From Weissella koreensis KCTC 3621 (GTDB taxonomy: Bacteria; Bacillota; Bacilli; Lactobacillales; Lactobacillaceae): a stretch of 64,000 nucleotides of DNA. Positions 1-8,637 of this stretch are shown here, piece after piece. The position numbers and the translations under genes are program-made. Position 1 is the stretch's first letter. Each line of letters begins with the position of its first letter. The stretch lies in contig NZ_AKGG01000011.1 in assembly GCF_000277645.1 (NCBI RefSeq), positions 1-64,000 on the forward strand, in the 5' to 3' direction. The notes beneath the pieces are model-generated. The model was not told the DNA's origin, did no database searches, and saw only the letters and a program-made list of their open reading frames with translations.

Positions 1-112
1 AAATGATTTACATAAGTTTTATAATTATTCAAGTCTATCATGGAAAAGTATGAAAATTCCAGATTATTATCTAAATGTTTGTTAATATAAGACCTTCTTA
101 TGTCATTTTTTG

Positions 113-466
113 TTAATCGATTTTTTTTAACGTTAACATATCAAAAGTTAATAATAACAAGGCAATTCCTAATAGAAAATTTGATATTGCAAGATTAATA
201 CACGACATAAGAAACGTAATGCCAACAAATAAAAATCCCATACCCATATATAAAAACCACTTATTTAATATAATATACCAATGACTAATTTTTGATTTAA
301 AATAATTATTTTGTCGGTCTAATAATTATTTTGACAGTCCTTTTATATGTATTTTTTCATCTCCAAAAATTCTAGCAAATTGTCTTTCTCTGAGGAAAAT
401 AATAAACATCGTTATTATCAATATAAACTGTAGAAACAATAATAAAATAAGCACAGTATTCACCAA
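113..466 (-). pseudogene. Small 3-TM membrane protein with internal stop
   Basis: Read from a TTG (464-466) or GTG (461-463), the frame gives 46 residues with one hydrophobic segment, then meets TAA at 326-328. The same frame stays open past it for 70 more codons to a TAA at 113-115. That part encodes two further hydrophobic segments and a basic end (LTLKKID). One nonsense change, such as CAA to TAA, would explain the break. I do not recognise the family. No strong ribosome binding site precedes the start. It may be a remnant or a sequencing error. Confidence 0.45.
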
Positions 467-510
467 CTAATCTAAATATTTAACTTAATTATATTATAAG
501 GTGCTAAATT

Positions 511-696
511 TTAATACAATGTATTAGGCAACAGCAATAATGTACGACAAAATACCACTACTGCACCTCTGTCTTTACTTAAAACCACTAATATCTTTAT
601 ATAATCTTGTTTAACCTGTAAATACCTGTGCCTTTTATAATTTCCGAACAAAGCGTGGTATTCATATGATAATTCAAGTTCTGCTTTATTAACCAA
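511..696 (-). CDS. Hypothetical 61-residue ORF
   Basis: Short ORF from a TTG start (first residues MVNKAELELS) with a basic middle and a hydrophobic end. No recognisable domain and no convincing ribosome binding site. It sits just downstream of a hairpin at 703-741 in a region full of gene relics, so it may be a fragment or a chance frame. Confidence 0.2.
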   Translation of the reverse strand: MVNKAELELSYEYHALFGNYKRHRYLQVKQDYIKILVVLSKDRGAVVVFCRTLLLLPNTLY

Positions 697-702
697 CTAT
701 AT

Positions 703-741
703 AAAAAGCTGTCATTGGCGTTAATCCAGTAGCAGCTTTTT
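703..741. terminator. Hairpin terminator, possibly bidirectional
   Basis: Arms AAAAAGCTG (703-711) and CAGCTTTTT (733-741) flank a 21-base loop, and the right side continues into a T-rich tract. It can work in either direction. No intact gene directly upstream claims it. Confidence 0.45.
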
Positions 742-749
742 ATTTTATA

Positions 750-808
750 TAGCTCCTGCCACTAGAACTTACGGCCGAACGGTTATGAGCCGTTTGATCT
801 AAAGGTAT
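750..808 (-). pseudogene. tRNA-Met-like relic
   Basis: On the minus strand the stretch reads like the 3' half of an elongator tRNA-Met. There is an AACGG/CCGTT stem around a 7-base CTCATAA loop (anticodon CAT), then a T-arm-like GTTCTAGT sequence and an acceptor-like end, GGAGCTA. The T-stem does not pair well and no matching 5' acceptor or D-arm is visible, so it is not a working tRNA. Phage-carried tRNAs and attachment sites at tRNA 3' ends are common, which fits the adjacent lysis genes. This is inference from the anticodon arm. Confidence 0.3.
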
Positions 809-1481
809 GTCGCAGTTTATTATGGATTAATAATAGCTTAATTTTAATAATAACAATTTTATAAAAATATCACTATATGGAAAACTAAAATGAAATACTA
901 TATTAGTCAAAAAATTGGAGTAAGAATTAGGAATGTACGGTAAGTTATATTTCCAACACCCCAGATTCAACTAAAACTAAACGGCCCGAATTTCAGCCCT
1001 TAAACTCTTATTGTATGTATTTTCCATTTTCATAGATCTTAATAAATATGCGATTACTTTACATCTGACTGTTTTAGTTATTTATTAGATTATTTTATCC
1101 ATAATTTTTTTGGTATAAAATTTCTTCAACATTAATATCATTCTATCAGTGGGTTCAGTGGGTTTGTTTATTTCCTTATATCTAATAAATTTATTTAAAC
1201 ATATTTAATTATTAAATGGTATATAAATTATATCTTCACGTAAATCACCGCTCTCAACTCTCATACACAAATTCATAAGTATTTACTCCATATAAAAATA
1301 ACAGAAAGCACATTAATGTGCTTTTTTAATTAAATAAATTTATTTCATATTTATTTTAACCACACTAATTTAGTCATTACATCATACCAATAAATATTTT
1401 TGTCACAAAATGATATTACTAGCAACAATTACTTATATACGAATATTAATGACTTATTAAATATATATGGAGATTGGGGCT
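809..1481. other. Gene-free AT-rich stretch
   Basis: About 670 bases with no supportable coding frame. Only very short frames are seen on either strand. The one clear element is the hairpin at 1305-1329. The composition and tRNA relic next to it suggest eroded phage or island DNA. Confidence 0.5.
1305..1329 (+). terminator. Intrinsic terminator
   Basis: Perfect palindrome AAAGCACATTAATGTGCTTT followed by TTTTAATT. It reads as a plus-strand terminator upstream of the sigma-like gene. Its own upstream gene is no longer recognisable. Confidence 0.55.
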
Positions 1482-2084
1482 ATGTGGACGAATTTTGAAA
1501 ATATTTTAATGCAGAATGACTATCAATTAAATGATTTAACTTATGACGAAATATTCACAAAGATTGATAAAAATATAAAGATAAAAGCTAAAAATGCTTC
1601 TTATCGTGCTAATAACGTTGGTGTTCATATTTCATACGAAGATTTTTACAGTTACTTTCTTGAAGCCATTTGGAATGGATTAAATGCGTTCATATCAGAT
1701 CGAAATCTCATTTTGAGCCACGTTATGACACACAGGTTGAAAATCGCAGAATTAACTGTATGGCGTAGAAACCAACATACAGGATCTAATAAAGATAAGA
1801 ATCGCATAACATATATATCTACACGCAATTTATCTCTTGATTCTATGGAGTTAGATATCAAATATGAAATGGATCTATATAATTTTTCAAATTTAAAAAT
1901 ATTAATAGAAGAATTTTCAGAAAAATATCCGGAAGACGGTCTAATAATTAAAATGCTTTATCACGGATATTCACCAAAATTAATTTCCAAAAATCTCTTC
2001 AAATGTTCTCATTACTCAGACAAATATAGAAAAAGAATTAATAGAACTAGACATAACTTTGAGACATTTTATGTATCAAAATGA
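1482..2084 (+). CDS. Sigma-70-like regulator of a lysis cassette
   Basis: About 200 residues. An early segment around residues 45-70 (VGVHISYEDFYSYFLEAIW) resembles sigma region 2 as seen in phage-type and ComX/TcdR-like sigma factors. The C-terminal ~50 residues (LIIKMLYHGYSPKLIS, then a basic YRKRINRTR) resemble a region 4 helix-turn-helix. The ATG at 1482 is chosen because GGAG lies 8 bases before it; the ATG at 1467 overlaps that site and lacks its own. It stands 30 bases before a holin gene and in the same direction, so it may control the lysis genes. The assignment rests on pattern only and could instead be a phage late regulator of another type. Confidence 0.5.
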   Translation: MWTNFENILMQNDYQLNDLTYDEIFTKIDKNIKIKAKNASYRANNVGVHISYEDFYSYFLEAIWNGLNAFISDRNLILSHVMTHRLKIAELTVWRRNQHTGSNKDKNRITYISTRNLSLDSMELDIKYEMDLYNFSNLKILIEEFSEKYPEDGLIIKMLYHGYSPKLISKNLFKCSHYSDKYRKRINRTRHNFETFYVSK

Positions 2085-2114
2085 TTTTGTTTCTATTTTT
2101 GAAAGGTGTCTATT

Positions 2115-2477
2115 ATGAATACACTTATCCCATTATTTTTAACCGGTCAGTCCAAAGAACTACTTTATCTATTCATGTATTTATTACCAATTAGGTTAAT
2201 CGTCACACTCATTGAACGTAGCCCACCCTACCGTTCTGTTTTAATTAAATTTTTTAAATCAGAAGTATATAATTTATGTTTAATTCTAACGTGTGGAATA
2301 CTGGATCAAGCAGTAATTATTTACGACATTAACATAGCATTTAATTTTGCAGCGTTAACAACACTTTTAATTATCGTTGATGAAATATCTTCGATACTTG
2401 CTGATTCAAAAACAACAGTAAGCAGTAAATTAATCCAAAAATCAATTGATTTACTGAAACAATCACTAACAAAGTAA
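2115..2477 (+). CDS. Phage-type holin
   Basis: A 120-residue membrane protein with hydrophobic segments near residues 5-30, 50-70 and 75-95 and a short charged C-terminal tail. This matches the phage/toxin-secretion holin family, which forms pores that let endolysin reach the wall. The ATG at 2115 is used because GAAAGG sits 8 bases upstream; a GTG at 2106 overlaps that ribosome binding site. It lies 10 bases before the endolysin gene, the usual order in a lysis cassette. No phage morphogenesis genes are nearby. Confidence 0.6.
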   Translation: MNTLIPLFLTGQSKELLYLFMYLLPIRLIVTLIERSPPYRSVLIKFFKSEVYNLCLILTCGILDQAVIIYDINIAFNFAALTTLLIIVDEISSILADSKTTVSSKLIQKSIDLLKQSLTK

Positions 2478-2487
2478 GGAGTTAATT

Positions 2488-3230
2488 ATGTTAAAAATAG
2501 TTGATATTTCAAGTCATCAATCACCCAACTTCCAAAATGTAGGTGAAGATGGCGCTATTATTAAAGCTACAGAAGGAATAGATTATGTTTCACCTGCCTG
2601 TAACCCACAATTCACGGCATATAATGACTTGAATAAGCTCCTTGGTCTCTACCATTATGCTCAAGGCCTTGATCCCATAGAAGAAGCTGATTGGTTTTTG
2701 AATAATATCAAAAACTATTTATTTTAGTCTTAGATTGGGAAAGCGGAAGTAATTAAGCTTGGGGTGATTCAAACTGGCCAGAGAAATTTGTTACACATAT
2801 TCACGATAGAACGGGAATTTGGCCACTAATTTATATTCAAGCTTCCGCAATTGAACAAGTTAAAAATTTATCAGAAAAATGTGGGCTTTGGATAGCTGGT
2901 TATCCAGATTTGAGGGACTCCTGGTTAACACCATCGTTCATCTACTCTACTGATCCGTGGCCATATTTTACAGGTTGGCAATACTCTACTTCTAATGGTC
3001 TATTAGATCGATCTATTTTCAATTTATCAGATAACAATTGGCATAGTCTAGCTAATCCTAAAAATGATAATTCAATAAATGAAGATAATAACGTTTATAT
3101 CGTACAAAATGGAGACACATTAATTAACATCGCGGAAAAATTAAGCATTCCTGATTGGCACATATTAATTGAACTAAATAATATCGACAATCCAGACATG
3201 ATTACAGTTGGGCAAACACTCAAGTATTAA
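2488..3230 (+). pseudogene. GH25 endolysin (muramidase) with LysM, broken
   Basis: The N-terminus (MLKIVDISSHQ) is typical of GH25 lysozymes that cut peptidoglycan. The first frame stops at 2725-2727. Shifting one base at the preceding T run gives LDWESGSN, which holds the family's catalytic D-x-E, then an in-frame TAA at 2754-2756. After that the frame runs on (IWPLIYIQ, LWIAGYP, FTGWQYS) into a C-terminal LysM-like repeat (VYIVQNGDTLINIAEKL) and ends at 3230. So two separate lesions, a frameshift and a nonsense codon, break the catalytic domain. GGAG precedes the ATG. The intact product would be about 247 residues and act with the holin just upstream. Confidence 0.75.
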
Positions 3231-3251
3231 CAATAAGAATGGAGGCCAATT

Positions 3252-5366
3252 ATGGCAGACGAAATGGTTTTAGAAACACAAAAATGGTTAAACAAAACTT
3301 ATGGCAATGTCTCTGGGTTTGGATCAGTTCCTGAGAATGGTAAAACCGGTTGGGATACAATTTATGGACTTATTAGAGCAACTCAGGTTGAGTTAGGTAT
3401 TACTGGACTGGTTAACAATTGGGGGCCAACAAGTGCCGCATATTGGGACACCCAATTCAAAGATAAGATGAAAGTTGGTTATAAAGGTAACGTCGTCAAA
3501 ATTTTACAAGGTGCTTTCTGGTGTAAAGGGATCAACCCTCAAGATTTCACTGGTAATTTTTCAACGCGAACTCAAGAAGCAATTTATTCAATGAAAAGTG
3601 ATGCTGGAATTGCAGACACATCATACGTTGTTGATTCAGCATTTATGGGCGCCCTACTTACAATGAATCAATATGTATTAGTTGCAGGTGGAGATAAAGT
3701 CATTCGTAAAATGCAACAAGAATTAAATCATGATTATCAATCGTATACTGGAATTTTACCTACAGATGGAATTTATCAACGAGATACCAATACTGCCTTA
3801 ATCTATGCATTACAAGCAAGTGAAGGTATGGGAACTGATCAAGCTAATGGATTTTATGGTCCTGGAACAATCGCTAATACACCCTCGATTAGTCAAGGAG
3901 CTACTGGTGCATTTGTAAAGATCATCCAATAGGGGCTTTACGTTAACGGTTTCAATAGCTCCGCCTCATTTAGTGGAGTATTTGATAATAACGTTTCCTC
4001 TGAAATTATTGCCTTTCGAAAATTAATGGTATTACCTAATACTAATTCATCTACAGCTGATTTAACTGTATTTAAGGGGTTATTAACAAGTAACGGAGAC
4101 ACCGATCGCTCCGCTTTAGCTTTTGATACAGCAACACAACTATCATCAAGTCAAATTGATAGTCTTTGGAATTTGGGATATCGATATGCTGGACGATATC
4201 TCACTGGTTCCGTAGGTACCGGTGAGAATGAACGAGATAAAAATTTAACAAATACTGAAATTTCTCATCTACAAAAGAAAGAATTTTCAATTTTCCCTAT
4301 TTATGAAGATGGCGGATACACTGTAAAATATTTCAATGACGCACAAGGTATTGAGGATGCCGTTCTAGCTGCAAGAGTAGCAAAGCAACTAGGATTACCT
4401 CAAGGAACCACTATCTACTTCGCTGCTGATGTTGACTTATTAGATACTGAAATTGTTTCTAATTTAATTCCCTATATCCGAAATGCAAAAAGCTACCTTG
4501 CTAGCTTTGGTTACACTGCAGGATTGTATGGCACTAGAAATGCATGTTTACAAGCAGCTCAAGCCACTGGAATGAAGGACTTCTTCTTATGTGACATGTC
4601 TTCGGGCTGGAGTGGAAACTTAGGTTTCAAAATGCCTGAAAGTTGGACATTCGATCAATTCTTTGAGGAGACTGAAACAGGAGTAGGTGTTGATAAAGTT
4701 GCATATTCAGGTCGAGATGCTGGTTTCAATTCTATTGATAAGAATCAAATTGCAGTAAATGAAGCCATTAAGAAACTTGTACCTTGGTTTTCATTAAGTC
4801 TTGAGGGTAAACATACTATTTATGATATTGGTTGGATGAAATTAGTAACTAAAGCCACCAATTCAGCTGGTTTTGGAGGTGATTATGATTCAACGGCAGT
4901 TGTAGATATTAAAAATGGTAAGATTAGTAACGCGGATTTAAGTTCTGCATTTAAAAAATTTGGGTTAAATAATGATACAGGTCTCGATATAGCTGTCACT
5001 AGTATTGAAAAAGCTGCTTTAACTAAAACAGTTAAAAGTGGATCTCTAGAAATGAAATATAAAGTTTCCAATGGTGACTACACCATTGAAATAGATTATC
5101 AAGTAAATGAAATTGAAGAAGGTTATCTTGATGACACATTAACTATTGGTCTGGAAATTACATTACACTGGTCAAATTTTCTAGATGCTTTAGGAGCACT
5201 TAAGGAGGCAGCTGAAGCAATAGCAAGCGTTGTTGTATTAGTATCACTTGCAGTAATTGCAGTGGCTGCATTTCCACTAGATGCTGTAATTACCCCCGCT
5301 GCTGGTATACTAGAAGCAATAACTCTTTCGATAAGACTAATTGTTCAAACCGCGTTTAATAAATAA
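3252..5366 (+). pseudogene. DUF1906-type glycosidase-like wall protein, amber-interrupted
   Basis: One frame of about 705 codons, interrupted only by TAG at 3930-3932. The N-terminal 226 residues contain peptidoglycan-binding-like repeats (VGYKGNVVKILQGAF; ISQGATGAFVKIIQ). After the stop the frame continues GLYVNGFNSSASFSGVFD, the expected rest of such a repeat, so CAG to TAG is the likely lesion. Next is a glycoside-hydrolase-like DUF1906 (Rv2525c-like) domain (GYRYAGRYL, IFPIYE, IYFAADVD, YTAGLYGTR). The last ~60 residues are strongly hydrophobic and alanine/valine rich. GGAGG precedes the ATG. A second start at 4026 could yield a 446-residue C-terminal product. It ends the cassette and is followed by a strong terminator. 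Confidence 0.65.
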
Positions 5367-5367
5367 A

Positions 5368-5406
5368 TAAAAAAAGAGACTAATTCTAGTTTAGTCTCTT
5401 TTTTTA
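5368..5406 (+). terminator. Intrinsic terminator of the lysis cassette
   Basis: AAAAAGAGACTAA and TTTAGTCTCTTTTT form a strong hairpin directly after the DUF1906 gene stop, with a run of seven or more T. Confidence 0.8.
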
Positions 5407-5452
5407 TATCATGGGAAACAACATAGGCAATACCATCAACAAAATACCAGAT

Positions 5453-5510
5453 TTAATGTTCAATAATGTATTTTAGTAGTGTTAATGTTCAATAATGTAT
5501 TTTAGTAGTG
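5453..5510. repeat. 29-bp tandem duplication
   Basis: Two identical 29-base units (5453-5481 and 5482-5510), beginning TTAATGTTCAATAATG. Each encodes, on the minus strand, the last residues and stop of the neighbouring P-loop gene (LLKYIIEH then stop). It is a recent slippage duplication of that gene's 3' end. Confidence 0.85.
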
Positions 5511-5944
5511 CAGCATTTCGATCATTAATATGTTCAATCAAATCTTTATTTTCTTTGTCAAAAAAAGCTTGTCCAGATCCAACATTTAATAAATTATCAT
5601 TCAACTGTATTCCCAATCTTATTTTGGTCATTTATAAATTCAATGGCATCACCTTTAGTTCTACATGCAATAATTGCTATATCGACGTTATTTTGATTCA
5701 TTATTTCCATTGCTGTTTGAACAATATCTAGTGCATCACCTGCCGTATAAATACCTATTTTTTTATTAACATCTTGTATTTGATATTCAAAGACACTCCA
5801 AAAATCTTTACTGGATGTATTGTTATGTGTGACCTTATTTTTTATAATTTTCGATTGTATATTATCTGTTAATGCATCAAACAATTTATTTAAAGTTGTA
5901 TTTTTTCCGGAACCACTGACACCTGAAACAGCTATTGTTCTCAT
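5482..5944 (-). pseudogene. P-loop NTPase-like protein, C-terminal frameshift
   Basis: The main frame (5597-5944, 115 residues) begins MRTIAVSGVSGSGKNTT, a Walker A motif as in small kinases and GTPase/ATPase proteins. It ends early at IGNTVE. A different frame continues at once with NDNLLNVGSGQAFFD and ends LLKYIIEH at 5482, giving about 153 residues in total. The frame change lies near 5596-5602. The fold could be a small nucleoside-kinase-like or NTP-binding protein; substrate unknown. It faces the lysis cassette convergently. Confidence 0.5.
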
Positions 5945-6002
5945 AATTTATTCTCTTTTCTTTTTTATAAATACTTAAATAATTGATCTATTTATGTGAC
6001 TC

Positions 6003-6926
6003 TTAATCAATGGTAGGAATGGTAATGAAATCTCCTAAATTTGGCGTCCGTCGATAGAATATAAGTTCATTTTCCTTATTCTTATAGAAACATCCACATA
6101 ATACAATTTCAATGACCTCACCCGTCTCTGAAGCCTCTCTTAACTTACGTATATTGGTTAGACCTTTAAGCGTTTTGATGCCCCAATGAGCCTCCAAATC
6201 AGAATCCACAAATCGAATATAAAATTGCTTACCATAATATGTATCCTCTATGGATATTTTGGCATCCCCAAAAAATATATAATCTCTCATTAACTCAAAT
6301 TTCTTATTGTTCTTAGTTGGGATTACTATATCACCCAATTTTGCACTATTATATTTCAATGCCTGGACATTATGATCTTCAGAAAAATCTTTCTTTAAGT
6401 GTGGCCACTGCATTTCTGCATACACATTTTCCCAAGCATTAGTTTCTTTTATTTCTAAATAAAATTTTTGAAGACTATAACCGATGGCACGTCTCTTATG
6501 ATAATCATCTACTGATAACACAACTGAACTAGTATATTTTGCTATGTCTATATGATCTTCTTCGGTTGATTCACCATTTACAATTTTTTCTTTTTGTTCA
6601 CGTTGCTTGAATATCAATGATTTTGTATCTTTAATAATTCCGCCTTCTTCAAGTCCAGCACCATACTTTTCATTGTATACATCCAAAGAAAGATCCTGAG
6701 CCTCACAGTAGCTTTTATGGGGCACTTTGGTCTGTGCAATATAAAAGTAAACTCGTTTTGGAGTCTCTTTATTTAAGTTAGTGAGTTTGAGTTTTACATG
6801 ACAATGTGGACATTCATATTGTGCATTATCAGCAAATACTGCCTTATTCTCTTGATGTTGTTGCCAAACAGCAGTTGCTGATACTTGATAATTCGGTGTT
6901 GCACCAGTAAATATTGCATGATCCAT
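6003..6926 (-). CDS. Unrecognised 307-residue protein with N-terminal CxxC motif
   Basis: The start ATG has AAGGATG upstream. Residues 35-75 contain YECPHCHVKLKL followed about 30 residues later by HKSYCEAQ. This is a possible Zn-binding site that loosely recalls the N-terminal finger of CoiA-like competence proteins. The rest is charged and shows no motif I recognise; it lacks membrane segments. It stands alone among relics, so an island-borne accessory or defence role is possible but not shown. Confidence 0.5.
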   Translation of the reverse strand: MDHAIFTGATPNYQVSATAVWQQHQENKAVFADNAQYECPHCHVKLKLTNLNKETPKRVYFYIAQTKVPHKSYCEAQDLSLDVYNEKYGAGLEEGGIIKDTKSLIFKQREQKEKIVNGESTEEDHIDIAKYTSSVVLSVDDYHKRRAIGYSLQKFYLEIKETNAWENVYAEMQWPHLKKDFSEDHNVQALKYNSAKLGDIVIPTKNNKKFELMRDYIFFGDAKISIEDTYYGKQFYIRFVDSDLEAHWGIKTLKGLTNIRKLREASETGEVIEIVLCGCFYKNKENELIFYRRTPNLGDFITIPTID

Positions 6927-6944
6927 AATTTTTACATCCTTTAC

Positions 6945-7267
6945 TTAATAATCAAATATTGAAAGTCCAATACTCTTTGCTGACTTTTCCAGGATTGGGT
7001 CTCCCTTATGCTTCAATTCCAGTCTTAACTATCAGAAATCGTAATATAATATTTGTCTGGAACAGATAGACTCACTCCATCTTCCATTTGAATATCAAAT
7101 GATTATTCTTCCTCAACATAATCGATTGATTCAATCTTAACGTCTTGTTCTTGACCTTCTAACAACATTCCACGTTGGTATTTTTCAAATGACTTACCTA
7201 CTTCAAAATATTCAAACGAAAAATCTTGTCTTATCATATTAACACTTCTTAATTTTTTAATGGCCAT
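6945..7267 (-). pseudogene. Decayed small gene
   Basis: An ATG at 7265-7267 with a good GGAG site opens a 54-residue acidic frame (MAIKKLRSVN...) ending at TAA 7103-7105. The same frame continues after the stop (SFDIQMEDGVSLSVPD) to 7025. A shifted frame then carries on with LELKHKGDPILEKSAKSIG to 6945. This looks like one gene of about 105 codons with a nonsense codon and a frameshift. The first 54 residues may still be made. No family recognised. Confidence 0.35.
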
Positions 7268-7340
7268 TTTTGTTTTCTCCTATTTTTTCTAAATGCTTGA
7301 TGGATTCACACTTTTATTAATAACATATTATTTTTATATT

Positions 7341-7529
7341 CTATTTAAAAATTAGACATAGAATACCCACAATAAACCATCCAAACAATGCTCCTACATA
7401 CATAGAGAGAGAAATGTTTGTACTTTCCTTGCTTAGTCTAGACATAATTTGCACTCCTCCAAATGACATGAAAGAAATAACGTTAACTAATGCAGCCGTA
7501 CCAAAAACAATAATAATCGCTCCTATAAA
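7341..7529 (-). pseudogene. Small 2-TM membrane protein remnant
   Basis: The frame between TGA (7530-7532) and TAG (7341-7343) encodes two hydrophobic segments (AIIIVFGTAALVNVISF; MYVGALFGWFIVGIL) joined by a polar loop. An AGGAG lies just before ATT codons, but there is no normal start until internal ATGs. It may be a gene that lost its start. Confidence 0.3.
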
Positions 7530-7560
7530 TCAGAGTAGTTTAACTATAATTTATTCATCC

Positions 7561-7968
7561 TTAATCTTCTAATAGAATACTTTCCAATGCTTCTGTTGTT
7601 ACCTTTGAAACATTAATTTTTTCTTTTTTCGCCAATTGATTTAAATAATCTGGAATTGTAATAGTCTTTTTAACTGTTTTGGACATTCCTTTTCTTAAAT
7701 CATCAATATTAAAAACAACCATTGCAATTACTGTTGTATCTGGTGATTCCCACTCTTCTAATTCGACATCTTCAATACTAGATGCATCAGGAAATTTAAA
7801 TTTATCTTCAAGCATCAAGCCAACTGCTTCTTGAATCATTTTGGTCGCTTCAGTAAAACTATCCCCTTGCGATATAGCACCAACGTCAGGTACTCTAACA
7901 GAATAACCACCAACCTCTTCTTTCGCATATACCACAGGATAAATAAGTGTCTTTCCTTCTTGCTTCAT
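7561..7968 (-). CDS. hicB: HicB-type antitoxin
   Basis: 135 residues. The N-terminal half has the HicB partial RNase-H-like fold pattern: IYPVVYAKEEVGGYSVRVPD followed by a helix with EATKMIQEAVGLML. The C-terminal half ends in a DNA-binding segment (TITIPDYLNQLAKKEKINVS) of ribbon-helix-helix type. It lies directly downstream of hicA, the usual toxin-antitoxin order. HicB proteins bind and block HicA and repress their operon. The gene appears intact. Confidence 0.85.
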   Translation of the reverse strand: MKQEGKTLIYPVVYAKEEVGGYSVRVPDVGAISQGDSFTEATKMIQEAVGLMLEDKFKFPDASSIEDVELEEWESPDTTVIAMVVFNIDDLRKGMSKTVKKTITIPDYLNQLAKKEKINVSKVTTEALESILLED

Positions 7969-7995
7969 ATAAGTTTATTGTGCGACAAACAGGGA

Positions 7996-8166
7996 TTATT
8001 TTAAGATACTCCGCGCTGTACCAGGTTTTAAATTCCAAAGGTGAATAGGTACTGGAATATGTGGCATTCCAAGTTTAATCATTATCAAGTGACTACAAGC
8101 CTGCCTTGATTCTTTAAACCCATTCTTTTTTAAGAATTTCACCATCTGTTTTGCCGTTATTGGCAT
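7996..8166 (-). CDS. hicA: HicA-type mRNA interferase toxin
   Basis: A 56-residue frame: it starts MPITAKQMVKFLKKNGFKES, contains the conserved SH pair (CSHLIMI) where HicA carries its catalytic histidine, then HIPVPIH and a KPGTARSILK end. HicA toxins cleave mRNA and fold as a double-stranded-RNA-binding domain. Two oddities: the usual HGEL-like motif reads LWNL here, and the common QAGL-type ending is missing. The toxin may therefore be weakened. A GGAGAAG-like site precedes the ATG. It ends 27 bases before hicB. Confidence 0.8.
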   Translation of the reverse strand: MPITAKQMVKFLKKNGFKESRQACSHLIMIKLGMPHIPVPIHLWNLKPGTARSILK

Positions 8167-8239
8167 CGCACTTCTCCTTTTTTTACTATAACTATATTAT
8201 ACGTATGTTTTGTTATTATATTAAATTATAAGATTGTAC

Positions 8240-8274
8240 AAAAAAAGAGGCTACAATTTGTGCCTCTTTTTTTA
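8240..8274 (-). terminator. Terminator after mazEF
   Basis: AAAAAAGAGGC and GCCTCTTTTTTT arms with a short loop between the toxin gene and hicA. T runs on both strands make it likely to be bidirectional. Confidence 0.7.
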
Positions 8275-8295
8275 ACTTTTTAAATCTAAAAATAA

Positions 8296-8637
8296 TCATC
8301 TCAATGTTGCTTGTAAAATCATTTGTATCTCATTAAACTTGTCGGTTGGCAACATCTCTACAGTCTTCCAACTTCGGCTAGTATAGTCAAACATTCTTAA
8401 TTGTTCCGCATACACGGTTCCATCAGTTTCTGTTCTTTCATCTAACTTTATGTGCATTGGATATTGCTTACCATTAAAACTACCGTGCGATATGGGAACT
8501 GCCCAGATAAATGGGGACGTCATAGCTAAAATATGATTACTTACTACTACAGCTGGTCGTTTCTTCTGGATTTCTTTTCCCTTGCTAGGATCAAAATCAA
8601 TGTATATGATTGAACCCGTTTTTGGCTTGTCTACCAT
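8296..8637 (-). CDS. mazF: MazF/PemK-family endoribonuclease toxin
   Basis: 113 residues with the family hallmarks: GSIIYIDFDPSKGKEIQKKRPAVVVSN at the N-terminus (dimer and RNA-binding loops), then WAVPISHG, and a C-terminal GTVYAEQLRMFDY with the conserved arginine region. It cuts mRNA when free of its antitoxin. Its start overlaps the antitoxin gene by 7 bases, showing translational coupling. Intact length for the family. Confidence 0.9.
   Translation of the reverse strand: MVDKPKTGSIIYIDFDPSKGKEIQKKRPAVVVSNHILAMTSPFIWAVPISHGSFNGKQYPMHIKLDERTETDGTVYAEQLRMFDYTSRSWKTVEMLPTDKFNEIQMILQATLR

Noticed and set aside
3252..5366. Amber recoding or suppressor tRNA in this genome
   Set aside because: Other lesions in the region are frameshifts and TAA codons, and no suppressor tRNA is seen. 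Simple decay explains them.
1467..5406. An intact prophage
   Set aside because: Only lysis-type genes are present. No integrase, terminase, capsid, tail or replication gene was found in the window.
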